Notes: generated by a model not told the origin, from the sequence alone. Positions 27,133 to 35,860 are shown, counted from the first letter of the stretch. The stretch is 64,000 nt of DNA from Paludibacteraceae bacterium (GCA_024399965.1 JAKSNJ010000005.1:1-64000); one strand, 5' to 3'. Made by a program: numbers and translations.

Positions 27133-27305
27133 GTGTGAAACTCTCTATTCGCGTTCTAGGAAGCCTGAGAAGAAACCCTTAATATCGCATAGAAAGCTTC
27201 ACACATGCACTATGTGTTATGCGATATTAAGTTATTACTCAAGCATAAAATGAACGCTTTTCCCAATTCAAAAATTAGTTTCTCAGGCTTTTTCTTGAAC
27301 GCGAA
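27133..27305 (-). ncRNA. Strongly folded leader upstream of the GNAT gene: candidate attenuator/riboswitch (or MITE)
   Basis: Three nested stems fold this region: TTCGCGTTC/GAACGCGAA (27297-27305 with 27148-27156), the AAGCCTGAGAA arms (27280-27290 with 27161-27171), and a perfect 14 bp stem (27178-27191 with 27218-27231) with an inner hairpin at 27201-27217. On the minus strand a competing 16 bp stem pairs 27204-27189 with 27148-27133 using two G-U pairs, and is followed by TTTTTATTATATT. That stem crosses the others, as in a transcription attenuator. It ends about 55 nt before the GNAT start. No clear promoter is visible on either strand, and a small inverted-repeat transposon remnant is the main alternative. 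Confidence 0.5.
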
Positions 27306-27373
27306 ATAATAGCTAATGCTTATTTAAATATGTCCTCCTGTTTAACGTCGGTGAGCGACTATGTCGTTATAAA

Positions 27374-28306
27374 TCAGACGATGTAAGTCTCTAACAAGGT
27401 GCAAGCGTTGTTGGGCGTTAGGCGAATATCGCGCACAGCAGCCGGAATAAGTGCCGTTTCTCCTGCTGTCAGGGTGATGGCCTCGCCCTCCTCCCCATCT
27501 AATGCCTCAATACGGACCTCACCTTCGGTACACATATAGACCACAAACGAATCAAGAGGCGCATAATCTCGCTCTATCATCTTGCTGAAAGTCAATACGT
27601 TGGTGCAGAAATGTTCGTCCTGAACAATAGATGCCACCGAATTATCTTTGCGCTCGTAAGGGACTAATGGCTGCGCCAAAGCATCGTAGTTGAGCACCTC
27701 CAACGACTGCTCGATATGCAAGGGGCGCAACTTCCCATCTAAGCCCGGTCGGCGGTAGTCATAGAGGCGATAAGTCATATCGCTTGACTCCTGAATCTCA
27801 GCCACTTGCGTGCCCCGACAAAGGGCATGTACCGTACCTGCCTCAATAAAAGCGACATCGCCCTTTTGGACAGGAACACGCTGCAGCAGCGACAAAATAG
27901 AGTCATCGTTCAGCGACTGCGCCACCTCCTCACGCGACGTGGGACGCGCAAAACCCATTAAGATAGAGGCATCGGCGTCACCGCCTGTGACATACCACAC
28001 CTCGGTTTTGCCCAGTTGTTCCACCTCGGCTGCTGCCATATCGTCAGGATGCACCTGCACACTCAAATCATCCTTCGCCTCAATGAACTTGAAGAGCAGA
28101 GGAAAGGCGTCGCCATACATTTGATAGATGGCACCTCCCACCAACTCGTCCATGTAGGTTTCCAACAACTCCGGCAAAGTGTTCCCTGCCAAAAAGCCGT
28201 TTTCAACTACCGAATGGTCTTGCCCATAGGCAGACAGAGTCCACGACTCATGTCCCCAAACTTTGGGTTTATAGATAGGTGTGAATTTTAACGGATACAA
28301 CAGCAT
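27374..28306 (-). CDS. manA: Mannose-6-phosphate isomerase, class I
   Basis: The 310-residue protein has the class I phosphomannose isomerase pattern: FTPIYKPKVWGHESW at the start, LSVQVHPDD (zinc-binding Gln/His region), EVWYV, and GDVAFIEAGTVHALC. It converts fructose-6-P and mannose-6-P. It lies 1 bp after galE and shares a minus-strand run with a sugar nucleotidyltransferase, suggesting a sugar activation unit. Confidence 0.93.
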   Translation of the reverse strand: MLLYPLKFTPIYKPKVWGHESWTLSAYGQDHSVVENGFLAGNTLPELLETYMDELVGGAIYQMYGDAFPLLFKFIEAKDDLSVQVHPDDMAAAEVEQLGKTEVWYVTGGDADASILMGFARPTSREEVAQSLNDDSILSLLQRVPVQKGDVAFIEAGTVHALCRGTQVAEIQESSDMTYRLYDYRRPGLDGKLRPLHIEQSLEVLNYDALAQPLVPYERKDNSVASIVQDEHFCTNVLTFSKMIERDYAPLDSFVVYMCTEGEVRIEALDGEEGEAITLTAGETALIPAAVRDIRLTPNNACTLLETYIV

Positions 28307-28307
28307 T

Positions 28308-29339
28308 TTATTCTATTCCACGAAGTTTCTTTTCCCAATTCCAAGCAGACATCAGCACCTCTTCCACAGGGGTATCTGCCTTCCAGCCAAGCACCGTATT
28401 GGCTTTGTCGGGTTTAGCCCAGACTTGCTCAATGTCGCCCTCACGACGGCCAACAATCTCGTACTTGAGATGCACGCCCGTTACCTTGATAAAGGTACGC
28501 AGGATTTCCAACACACTCAAGCCACGTCCTGTGCCGAGGTTGAAGATTTCAACCTGCTCGGTAGGTGCGCCGGACAGCATACGTTCCACTGCCTTAACGT
28601 GGGCCTTAGCCAAATCCATAACATAGATATAGTCACGGATACACGAGCCATCGGGGGTGTTATAGTCATCACCGAAGACACGCAGACATTCACGCAAGCC
28701 GGCAGCCGTTTGGGTAACAAAAGGCAGGAGGTTATTGGGTATGCCATTGGGCAACTCACCAATCTCAGCCGATGGGTGTGCGCCAATCGGGTTGAAATAA
28801 CGCAAGATAGTGGCATGTAGGTTGGCATTGGAGTGACAGGTGTCCTGAATAATCTCCTCATTGACCTGTTTGGTATTGCCATAGGGCGAAAGGGCCTTTT
28901 GAATAGGTGCCGTCTCATCTACAGGCAGGTGGTTGGCATCGGGCTGACCATAGACCGTACACGAAGACGAGAAGACGATGTTCTTCACACCGTGTGCCAT
29001 CATAAGTTCAAGCAGGTTGATGAGCGAGCCAAGGTTGTTGCGATAGTACAGGAGGGGTTTCTCAACAGACTCACCCACTGCCTTGCTGGCTGCAAAGTGA
29101 ATAACGGCCTCAATGTCACTATAGCGCGCAAAGAGACGATCCATATTGGTATAGTCCAAGCAGTCAATGTTCTCAAAATCAGGACGACGACCGACAATGC
29201 GCTCAATACCATCCAAGACCTCCACATTGCTATTGCTCAAATTATCTACAATGACCACGTCATACCCCTGCTCCATCAAGCAAACCACGGTATGCGAGCC
29301 AATATAACCGGTACCACCAGTGACTAAAATACGTGCCAT
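28308..29339 (-). CDS. galE: UDP-glucose 4-epimerase
   Basis: The 343-residue short-chain dehydrogenase-fold protein has GGTGYIGSHT for NAD binding, FAASKAVGESVEKPLLYY, SSSCTVYG, and the Tyr-x-x-x-Lys site in SPYGNTK. It interconverts UDP-glucose and UDP-galactose. It lies between the nucleotidyltransferase (2 bp) and manA. Confidence 0.95.
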   Translation of the reverse strand: MARILVTGGTGYIGSHTVVCLMEQGYDVVIVDNLSNSNVEVLDGIERIVGRRPDFENIDCLDYTNMDRLFARYSDIEAVIHFAASKAVGESVEKPLLYYRNNLGSLINLLELMMAHGVKNIVFSSSCTVYGQPDANHLPVDETAPIQKALSPYGNTKQVNEEIIQDTCHSNANLHATILRYFNPIGAHPSAEIGELPNGIPNNLLPFVTQTAAGLRECLRVFGDDYNTPDGSCIRDYIYVMDLAKAHVKAVERMLSGAPTEQVEIFNLGTGRGLSVLEILRTFIKVTGVHLKYEIVGRREGDIEQVWAKPDKANTVLGWKADTPVEEVLMSAWNWEKKLRGIE

Positions 29340-29341
29340 AA

Positions 29342-30241
29342 TTAGAACAGTTTTGCAGGATAAACACCCTTGTTAATCAATTCGTTAATCTTCAGAATAA
29401 ACTGTGGGCGGTCCTCCGCATACGTTACACCAAACCAGCGTGCAGGGGTGTCCAGCACCTTGCAGGTGGCCTTGCCGGCAACGATAAGGTCATTGACCAA
29501 AGTAGGAATATAGAACTCCTTTTTTAGTTCCTGTCCGTTCTGCTGCAAGAAGAGTTTGAATGCCTCCTCAACATAGCCAAAATACTCCGGCGTAAAGCCC
29601 CACATGTTCATAGAAACAGGCGTATTCTCAGGAACGATGGTATCTACCCCATTCTCGGTATAGACGATGGCGCCGTTCTTCTTCTCAATCTGCGTGCGCT
29701 CCACCACGTCCGTCAAGAACCCGTTGGCATCGGTTGCACAAACACCACGACTGACACTACCGTTCTCGCTGAGGGTGTTCTGAATACGATAACCCACCAT
29801 GCAGTATTGTCCCTGCTTGCCTTCCATGTTCTTGAGGAAATCAGCCAAGACCTCGTAAGACTCCTTGCCATAGAAATCGTCGGCATTGATAACGGCAAAC
29901 GGCTCCTTGATAACATCTTTCGCCATCAGCACAGCGTGGTTGGTACCCCACGGTTTGGTGCGCTCCTGATTATACGAACAGCCGGCAGGCACTTTATCCA
30001 ACGACTGGAAACATACCTCGCAAGGTACTTTGTCAGCATACTTGCTCAAGACCACTTTGCGAAAATCGTCCTCAAAGTCTTTACGAATGACAAAAACTAT
30101 TTTGCCAAAACCAGCACGAAGCGCATCAAAAACGCTATAATCCATGATAGTTTCACCATTGGGGCCAAGTCCATCAATCTGTTTCAGGCCTCCGTAACGG
30201 CTACCCATGCCGGCAGCCAAGATAAATAAAGTAGGTTTCAT
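29342..30241 (-). CDS. Sugar-phosphate nucleotidyltransferase-like protein
   Basis: The roughly 299-residue protein starts LFILAAGMGSRYGGLKQIDGLGPNGETIMDYS, the nucleotide-binding signature of NTP transferases, and has INADDFYG as the metal-binding segment. The sugar is not clear from sequence. A start 33 bp further upstream is possible, but MKPTLFILAAGMG fits the family better. The gene precedes galE and manA. Confidence 0.87.
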   Translation of the reverse strand: MKPTLFILAAGMGSRYGGLKQIDGLGPNGETIMDYSVFDALRAGFGKIVFVIRKDFEDDFRKVVLSKYADKVPCEVCFQSLDKVPAGCSYNQERTKPWGTNHAVLMAKDVIKEPFAVINADDFYGKESYEVLADFLKNMEGKQGQYCMVGYRIQNTLSENGSVSRGVCATDANGFLTDVVERTQIEKKNGAIVYTENGVDTIVPENTPVSMNMWGFTPEYFGYVEEAFKLFLQQNGQELKKEFYIPTLVNDLIVAGKATCKVLDTPARWFGVTYAEDRPQFILKINELINKGVYPAKLF

Positions 30242-30246
30242 AGTAT

Positions 30247-31440
30247 TTATTTTTTGTGAAATATATTTTCCCAATATTGTTTGCGTCGCTCCATGTACTC
30301 CAAGCGTTTTTGCTCAAAATCCGCACGCCGCTTCTGCATATCGTCACGGAAATTGTCGTAACGTGACTTATGAATCAGCCACGTACCGTATATCTCCGAA
30401 CAATTACCTGCCGTGGTAAATGCCTGAATATGGTGGTCACGCATGAACTTCATCAATTCAGCATACTCATCCTTGGTAAGCAGAGTCTGCACCTCAATTT
30501 GCTTGGTATTGGTATAACCACCCTCTACCTCATACAACGAGCAGCCACGACCGATATTCCTAATGATATAGGTACGTATCCTATCCCACTCCGGCGAGAT
30601 GATACAGACTCGCTTTTTGTTGTTCATCGAGACCGTGAAATAGTCAATGACCATGCCGTTAATCCACGTACCGATAAGACCAATAACAACCATACGGAAA
30701 TCATTGATAATGAAAGCCGTGCAGCAAATAAGCGCACCACCAATCGTAACCGAGGCACCTATATCAAAGTGGAGGAACTTATTGATTATCTTGGCAATAA
30801 TGTCCAAGCCGCCCGTAGAGGCATTCATACGAAACTCAAACGCCTGACAAGCACTAAGCAGTAGCACAAAACAAATCAAGTCAAACCACACATCTCCCAT
30901 TCCTAATCCGGCGGACATGACGGAGTCCTTGATTTGCTCCAACACCTGACCTGAACGGGACAAGAGATACGGATTGCCGTTGGGGTCCAACACAACCCTA
31001 TGCTGGCAAAGTTGAATCAAGACATCTTCGTTATAAATAACACGGTGCGTGAAGTTGGTATAAGGATAAATACGGTCCCACAACTGCGTCATCGGACCCA
31101 AAATCATTGCCGTATAAACCGTTTTGGCACCAAACTCGTTGCCAATCAACAGGAAAGCCAATATAAGCAAGAAAGCATTAATGCCCATCACCCAATACGA
31201 GAACGTATCGGCATTACCCCCTAAAGCCGTGTTGATGACGATACTGAGACCTGAGATAGTACCCACAATCAGGTGGCTGGGTATCAAGAAATAATACACG
31301 GCAGCACTACCAAAGAGCATACCAAAGGTCATCAAAAACAGTTCTTTCCAGAACTTAGCAGTGCGCATAGCGGCCATGAACTCGTGGCCAAGTTGCTTCC
31401 AATAAGCAGCCGTAAAATATTGTTTAGCAGTTTGATCCAT
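30247..31440 (-). CDS. YitT-family membrane protein with DUF2179 domain (first copy)
   Basis: The roughly 397-residue protein has about six membrane helices (FGSAAVYYFLIPSHLIVGTISGLSIVI is typical YitT). A soluble DUF2179 domain at about 285-365 and a charged tail (RRADFEQKRLEYMERRKQ) unique to this copy follow. The function of YitT proteins is not established. A start at 31440 makes TAATG with the aspartokinase stop, suggesting translational coupling; 31452 is possible. A paralogue lies at 35861-36862. Confidence 0.85.
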   Translation of the reverse strand: MDQTAKQYFTAAYWKQLGHEFMAAMRTAKFWKELFLMTFGMLFGSAAVYYFLIPSHLIVGTISGLSIVINTALGGNADTFSYWVMGINAFLLILAFLLIGNEFGAKTVYTAMILGPMTQLWDRIYPYTNFTHRVIYNEDVLIQLCQHRVVLDPNGNPYLLSRSGQVLEQIKDSVMSAGLGMGDVWFDLICFVLLLSACQAFEFRMNASTGGLDIIAKIINKFLHFDIGASVTIGGALICCTAFIINDFRMVVIGLIGTWINGMVIDYFTVSMNNKKRVCIISPEWDRIRTYIIRNIGRGCSLYEVEGGYTNTKQIEVQTLLTKDEYAELMKFMRDHHIQAFTTAGNCSEIYGTWLIHKSRYDNFRDDMQKRRADFEQKRLEYMERRKQYWENIFHKK

Positions 31441-32177
31441 TAGTGAATCCAAGTCCCTTGTTCCTCAGGACGGAGGAAAGGTTTAACAAAAAGAGGTATT
31501 TGCTTTTCCAACAGGGGTTGGAAGGTTTTTTTATGTACAATCTGTGCCCCCTGCTCCACCAATTGAGCAGCTTCGGCATAGGTCATCTCGTGAATAAGAC
31601 GCGCATCACGCACCTTACGCGGGTCGGCCGAATACACACCCAAAACATCTTTCCACAAAGTAACCGAATCGGCATCTAACATATACGCCAAAAGGGCAGC
31701 CGTATAGTCCGACCCCTCACGCCCTAACGTGGTACGCAAGCCATCGGCTGTACCGCCTATAAAACCCTGAGTAACATAGATATGCGCAGGGTGAGCAGAA
31801 AGATACTGATGTAATAAGGTAGTGGAAGTAGCGATGTCCACATTGGCCTCACGGAACGTAGAATCTGTGCGCAAAACAGACGTGATGTCCATCCATTGAT
31901 TAGCCAATCCGGCATGATTGAGATAAGCACTGACTATACGCGTGGACTGCAATTCGCCGGTAGAGACCACTTGGTCGTACAGACAATTATAATCGCGGTC
32001 CTCAAAAGGAGCATCCGGATAGAGCATCTGGGTAAAGTCCTCCAACTGATTGGTGGTCTTGCCCATCGCGGAAACGACAATCATTAAATCGTCCGTCTCC
32101 TGCGCTACGATATCCGCCAAATGGCGAATACGTTCCGCATTTTTAACTGATGCACCTCCGAACTTATAGATTTTCAT
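31440..32177 (-). CDS. Aspartate kinase, catalytic domain only (no ACT domains)
   Basis: The 245-residue protein has the aspartokinase signature KFGGASVKNAERI, then VVSAMGKTTNQLED, TLGREGSDYTAALLA and WKDVLGVYSADPRKV, ending with IPLFVKPFLRPEEQGTWI. In normal enzymes (about 440 residues) two ACT domains for lysine/threonine feedback follow. They are absent here, and the next gene begins at once. The frame is intact, so this may be a real unregulated form or a specialised kinase. Confidence 0.85.
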   Translation of the reverse strand: MKIYKFGGASVKNAERIRHLADIVAQETDDLMIVVSAMGKTTNQLEDFTQMLYPDAPFEDRDYNCLYDQVVSTGELQSTRIVSAYLNHAGLANQWMDITSVLRTDSTFREANVDIATSTTLLHQYLSAHPAHIYVTQGFIGGTADGLRTTLGREGSDYTAALLAYMLDADSVTLWKDVLGVYSADPRKVRDARLIHEMTYAEAAQLVEQGAQIVHKKTFQPLLEKQIPLFVKPFLRPEEQGTWIH

Positions 32178-32178
32178 C

Positions 32179-32679
32179 TTATCCTAAATTCGCCATACGA
32201 ATAGCCGTTACGGCACCTTCAACGCCCTTGTTTCCCAATTTACCGCCGGAACGCTCCTTGGCTTGTTTCTCGTTGAGCACGGTCAGTACGGAGAAAATAA
32301 CCGGCGTAACTCCCTTGCTATTGAGCATTGTTACCCCATTAGTAATCGATTGACACACATAGTCAAAGTGGGGTGTCTCGCCCTTGATGACACAACCAAT
32401 AACGATGATGGCATCAAAGCGACTATGACGATTATTGATATTCGGCTGTGGGATTAGGCGACCGGCAGCATAGGTCAGTTCTACCGTACCCGGCACGTGC
32501 TGCACCAAGATATTTTCCGCCGACACGCCATTGTCCAACAATGTTTGCTTGGCACCCTCAGCCATAGGAGCAGTGTACTCCTTGTTCCAATCCGCAACTA
32601 TAATTGCATAACGCTGACGCAAAAGGGCATCAGCGTTAGGCAACGTAGACGAATCGTATTGACTCAAATCAGTCGTCAT
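32179..32679 (-). CDS. ribH: 6,7-dimethyl-8-ribityllumazine synthase
   Basis: The 166-residue protein has the lumazine synthase pattern: VQHVPGTVELTYAAGRLI, VIGCVIKGETPHFDYVCQSITNG with the catalytic His, and PVIFSVLTVLNEKQA. It makes the direct precursor of riboflavin. It starts 4 bp after the TPR protein gene. Confidence 0.95.
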   Translation of the reverse strand: MTTDLSQYDSSTLPNADALLRQRYAIIVADWNKEYTAPMAEGAKQTLLDNGVSAENILVQHVPGTVELTYAAGRLIPQPNINNRHSRFDAIIVIGCVIKGETPHFDYVCQSITNGVTMLNSKGVTPVIFSVLTVLNEKQAKERSGGKLGNKGVEGAVTAIRMANLG

Positions 32680-32683
32680 AGAT

Positions 32684-33361
32684 TTATTGTGCTAAAACAA
32701 TGTACTTGTCAATGTCCTGCGCCTCTTGGGTCTGTGGGAAGTTGTCGCGAATCTGCTCAAAGCACTTCTTGGCAGCGGCCTTGTTTCCCATTTCCATATA
32801 CACCAAACCGGCTTTCTTCAAGCTCATGGGAGCAAGCAATTCATTACCTGACTTAGCGACAGCATCAAAGGCCTTAACGGCTTTGTCCAATTCGCCCATT
32901 TGCACATAAGCATCACCCAATAACTGGCGAGCAGCAGGGTCAATCATCAAATCATCTGCCGAGAACTTCTTTAAATACTCAGCAGCGTCCTCGTACTGAC
33001 CTAACTGGTAATAACAAATACCTGCGTAGAGGTTAGCCAACTCACCTTGCTGATACATTGCATAATCGTCAGCAATAGCCAAGAAGCCCATGCACTCAGC
33101 ATCATCGCCGTTCAGGGCCATTTCCCATTGACCTTGGTTAAAATACTCTACCGCTTTGGCCGTCTCGTTGCTGGCCTCCATCGTGTGCGGTTTGATTACG
33201 TAATTATTGAGCGCAATGCAGCCCAATACGACTACGATAATACCAATAACGATACCAAAGAGCATGTTTTGATGATCCTCAATCCATTGACCGGTAGTGT
33301 TGAGCGCCTCACTCATATTCTCGAGTTGCTCGTCTTCTTTCTTAAAATTTTGTTTTGCCAT
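32684..33361 (-). CDS. Membrane-anchored TPR protein (YfgM-like)
   Basis: The 225-residue protein has a short cytosolic start, one membrane helix (about 34-54, MLFGIVIGIIVVVLGCIAL) and then TPR repeats (YAGICYYQLGQYEDAAEYLKKF and AYVQMGELDKAVKAFDAVA). This layout resembles YfgM, which aids export at the Sec translocon. The role here is inferred only from architecture. The promoter is at 33399-33430. Confidence 0.8.
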   Translation of the reverse strand: MAKQNFKKEDEQLENMSEALNTTGQWIEDHQNMLFGIVIGIIVVVLGCIALNNYVIKPHTMEASNETAKAVEYFNQGQWEMALNGDDAECMGFLAIADDYAMYQQGELANLYAGICYYQLGQYEDAAEYLKKFSADDLMIDPAARQLLGDAYVQMGELDKAVKAFDAVAKSGNELLAPMSLKKAGLVYMEMGNKAAAKKCFEQIRDNFPQTQEAQDIDKYIVLAQ

Positions 33362-33398
33362 ATTTGTATATAATTTGTTTTATTTCATAAAAAGCGTG

Positions 33399-33430
33399 CA
33401 AAGATACACATTTTTTCGCAAATATGCAAA
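33399..33430 (-). promoter_or_regulatory. Promoter of the TPR-ribH-aspartokinase run
   Basis: On the minus strand TTTG (33430-33427), 20 nt, then TATCTTTG (33406-33399). Confidence 0.78.
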
Positions 33431-33440
33431 TTTTTTCACT

Positions 33441-33640
33441 AAAAAAAGGTGTCACAACGCGTTTTGCTCGAGAAAACTCCTAAAAATAGGATTTGAGACC
33501 TTACTTATTCTTTGTAATCCGGCCACCCTCTCGCTACGCTTTCGCGGTCACGGCAAGAAGTACCGGCACGCCATTGAATAGGCAGTATCTCGGTTAAAAT
33601 ATATCTGTTGAGTTTTCCGGTCTCGTAGCGTTATGACACC
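33441..33640 (-). ncRNA. Candidate structured small RNA ending in an intrinsic terminator
   Basis: On the minus strand 33640-33628 pairs with 33460-33448 over 13 bp with one U-G pair, and is followed directly by seven T (33447-33441). On the plus strand the same position would be an A-C mismatch and no T-run follows, which supports the minus strand. Inside are a second stem (CGAGA and AAACTC with GAGTTT and TCTCG), a TCCTA/TAGGA hairpin (33478-33491) and a CGC-GAAA-GCG tetraloop hairpin (33537-33546). The RNA begins about 20 nt after the trpS stop and has no clear promoter of its own, so it may be processed from the trpS transcript. It does not show the signatures of SRP RNA, RNase P or tmRNA. 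Confidence 0.6.
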
Positions 33641-33660
33641 CGTTTGTCTGCGCTTTGCAA

Positions 33661-34647
33661 TTAGTTTCTAAATCCAATAATCTCGCGCACTTCGCGAATA
33701 GTCTGTGCGGCGCGCTCATGTGCACGTTCGGCACCAAGTTGCGCAATCTTGGTCAGCAAGGCCTCGTCGTTGCGATATGCCTCTATCTTCTCACGAATAG
33801 GAGCCACCGTGGCACAAATGTCTGCAGCCAACTGCTTTTTCATGTCGCCGTAACGAATCTCGCAGGTATTCCATTTATCGTTGAAATACTCCACAGTATC
33901 CGGCGTAGAAACAGCTTCCATCAACGTAAAGAGATTCTGAATTACCTCGGGCTTTTCGCTGTTCATCGCTTGCGGACCTGCATCCGTGACGGCACGCATC
34001 ACTTTCTTGGTAATCGTTTTGTCATCTTCAAACAGATAAATGCAGTTGCCATTGCTCTTACCCATCTTGCCACTGCCGTCTAAGCCGGGTATTTTGACCG
34101 CCTGCTTGGTGTAGTAGAAGTTTTGCGGCTCCTTAAAATACTCCACATTGTAGATGCGATTGAACCGACGCGCAAACAGACGTGCCATTTCCATATTCTG
34201 CTCTTGGTCCTTACCTACAGGCACTTTATCTGCCTTGTGCATAAGTATATCTGCTGCCATCAGTGTGGGATAAGTCAATAAACCGGCATTCACATTGTCG
34301 GGCTGCTGGCGCACTTTTTCCTTAAAACTGGTGACACGCTCCAACTCGCCCAAATAAGCATTCATATTGAAATACAGATACAACTCCAACACCTCTTTTA
34401 CATCGCTTTGGATGTAAATAGGCGCTTTCTCGGGGTCTATACCACAAGCCAAATACTCTGCCAAAATGGTACGAGCCGATTGGCGTATATTTTCCGGTGT
34501 AGGATGCGTAGTCAAACTATGCCAATCGGCAATAAAGAACATGCAATCGTACTCGTCTTGCATACGTACAAAGTTCTTGACCGCACCAAAATAGTTGCCC
34601 AAATGTAGATTTCCGGTTGGGCGAATACCACTAATTACTCGTTCCAT
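33661..34647 (-). CDS. trpS: Tryptophanyl-tRNA synthetase
   Basis: The 328-residue class I synthetase has TGNLHLGNY (HIGH motif), PVGKDQEQNMEMAR and GKMGKSNGN (KMSKS motif). Length is typical for the bacterial enzyme. It charges tRNA-Trp. It starts 2 bp after the Lrp-type regulator gene. Confidence 0.96.
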   Translation of the reverse strand: MERVISGIRPTGNLHLGNYFGAVKNFVRMQDEYDCMFFIADWHSLTTHPTPENIRQSARTILAEYLACGIDPEKAPIYIQSDVKEVLELYLYFNMNAYLGELERVTSFKEKVRQQPDNVNAGLLTYPTLMAADILMHKADKVPVGKDQEQNMEMARLFARRFNRIYNVEYFKEPQNFYYTKQAVKIPGLDGSGKMGKSNGNCIYLFEDDKTITKKVMRAVTDAGPQAMNSEKPEVIQNLFTLMEAVSTPDTVEYFNDKWNTCEIRYGDMKKQLAADICATVAPIREKIEAYRNDEALLTKIAQLGAERAHERAAQTIREVREIIGFRN

Positions 34648-34649
34648 AA

Positions 34650-35102
34650 TTATTCGATAGGTAAGCTACGTTCAATGCCTTGCTCCAGACATGTCAATGT
34701 TTCCGTATTCGTTATGCCGTCAATATTCAAAATGGCATTTAACAATCGCAGCAAGTCCTTGTCACTACGGGCATACATTTTAATCAACATAGCGTATGCA
34801 CCGAGGGTGTAATATTCCTCCACCACTTCGGGAATCTCTTTAAGGGCCTCCACCACGCTGTGGTACTTAGAACCGGATGTCAACTCAACACCGATTAACA
34901 CACACCGCGTATAACCCAATGTCTCCGCATTCACTTGGTATCCCGAGCCAATGATTACACCATTGTCACACATTTTTTGCACTCGCTGATGAATAGCAGC
35001 ACGGCTCACATCGCATTGATCTGCGACATCCTTGAACGGAATACGCGCATTCTGAGTGATGATTTTAAGGATTTTTCGGTCTAATGCATCAATTTTTTCC
35101 AT
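34650..35102 (-). CDS. Lrp/AsnC-family transcriptional regulator
   Basis: The 150-residue protein has an N-terminal winged helix (MEKIDALDRKILKIITQNARIPFKDVADQCDVSRAAIHQRV) and a C-terminal RAM/AsnC ligand domain (VEEYYTLGAYAMLIKMYAR). The open frame to 35174 runs into the promoter, so the start at 35102 is used. Divergent overlapping promoters with the O-methyltransferase gene suggest that it may control that gene and itself. Confidence 0.92.
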   Translation of the reverse strand: MEKIDALDRKILKIITQNARIPFKDVADQCDVSRAAIHQRVQKMCDNGVIIGSGYQVNAETLGYTRCVLIGVELTSGSKYHSVVEALKEIPEVVEEYYTLGAYAMLIKMYARSDKDLLRLLNAILNIDGITNTETLTCLEQGIERSLPIE

Positions 35103-35143
35103 ATATCTATATTTTTTGTTAGCAAAATGATTTAAATCGACTA

Positions 35144-35175
35144 CAAAATTACAACTTTTTTTTGATATATGCAAA
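35144..35175 (-). promoter_or_regulatory. Promoter of the Lrp-type regulator
   Basis: On the minus strand TTTG (35175-35172), 20 nt, then TAATTTTG (35151-35144). Its -33 element is one end of a TTTGATATATGCAAA box whose other end serves the plus-strand promoter. Confidence 0.8.
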
Positions 35176-35191
35176 TTTTTTTATACTTTTG
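35161..35191 (+). promoter_or_regulatory. Promoter of the O-methyltransferase gene
   Basis: TTTG (35161-35164), 19 nt, then TACTTTTG (35184-35191). The two divergent promoters overlap by 15 bp across 35161-35175. Confidence 0.8.
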
Positions 35192-35230
35192 TAAACAATT
35201 TGTAAAGAATATTAACATTTCACTATTATT

Positions 35231-35860
35231 ATGACACTAAACGAATATATTGAGCAACACTCGTCACTCGAATCAGAATTGCTGCAAACTATCAACCACG
35301 ATACCAACCTGCACGTGCTGAATGCACACATGCTGTCAGGACAGGTACAGGGACGATTGTTGGCCCTGCTGAGCAAGATGATTCAGCCCAAGCGCATTGT
35401 AGAATTAGGCACTTTTACCGGTTATTCAGCCCTATGCTTGGCAGAAGGACTAACCAGTGACGGTCAGCTCATTACGATAGAGCATAATGATGAACTGGAA
35501 GATATGATTCGCCACAACTTTCACGCCTCCGCCTATGAGCAACAAATCTCCCTAATGATAGGAGACTGCAAGGAGTTGATACCTACCCTGCCAAACGATA
35601 TTGATTTAGTGTTTATGGACGCAGACAAACGCGAATATTGCACCTATTTAGACCTTATATATACTCACGTACGCGCGGGAGGTTGGGTGCTAGCCGACAA
35701 CACCCTGTGGGACAGGCATGTCATCGACCCCGCCTATGACAAAGACGCGCAAACATTGGGTTTGCGCGCCTTCAACGACCAAGTTGCTCAAGATGAGCGT
35801 TTTGAGAAAGTTATTTTACCTATTCGGGACGGACTGACTATTATGCGCAAGATAGGATAA
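35231..35860 (+). CDS. SAM-dependent O-methyltransferase (caffeoyl-CoA OMT family)
   Basis: The 209-residue methyltransferase has KRIVELGTFTGYSALCLAEGL (SAM site), FMDADKREYCTYLD and WVLADNTLWDRHV, the class I catechol/caffeoyl-CoA OMT pattern that uses a divalent metal. The physiological substrate in bacteria is usually unknown. Its stop is adjacent to the convergent YitT gene with no visible terminator between. Confidence 0.9.
   Translation: MTLNEYIEQHSSLESELLQTINHDTNLHVLNAHMLSGQVQGRLLALLSKMIQPKRIVELGTFTGYSALCLAEGLTSDGQLITIEHNDELEDMIRHNFHASAYEQQISLMIGDCKELIPTLPNDIDLVFMDADKREYCTYLDLIYTHVRAGGWVLADNTLWDRHVIDPAYDKDAQTLGLRAFNDQVAQDERFEKVILPIRDGLTIMRKIG

Noticed and set aside
27161..27290. TPP riboswitch (CTGAGA motif)
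   Set aside because: Only the short CTGAGA string matches. The other conserved TPP elements are absent and the downstream GNAT gene is not a thiamine gene.
27148..27305. 6S RNA
   Set aside because: The hairpin with a large bubble resembles 6S RNA in size, but no promoter was found on either strand and the bubble is very asymmetric. A leader or MITE fits better.
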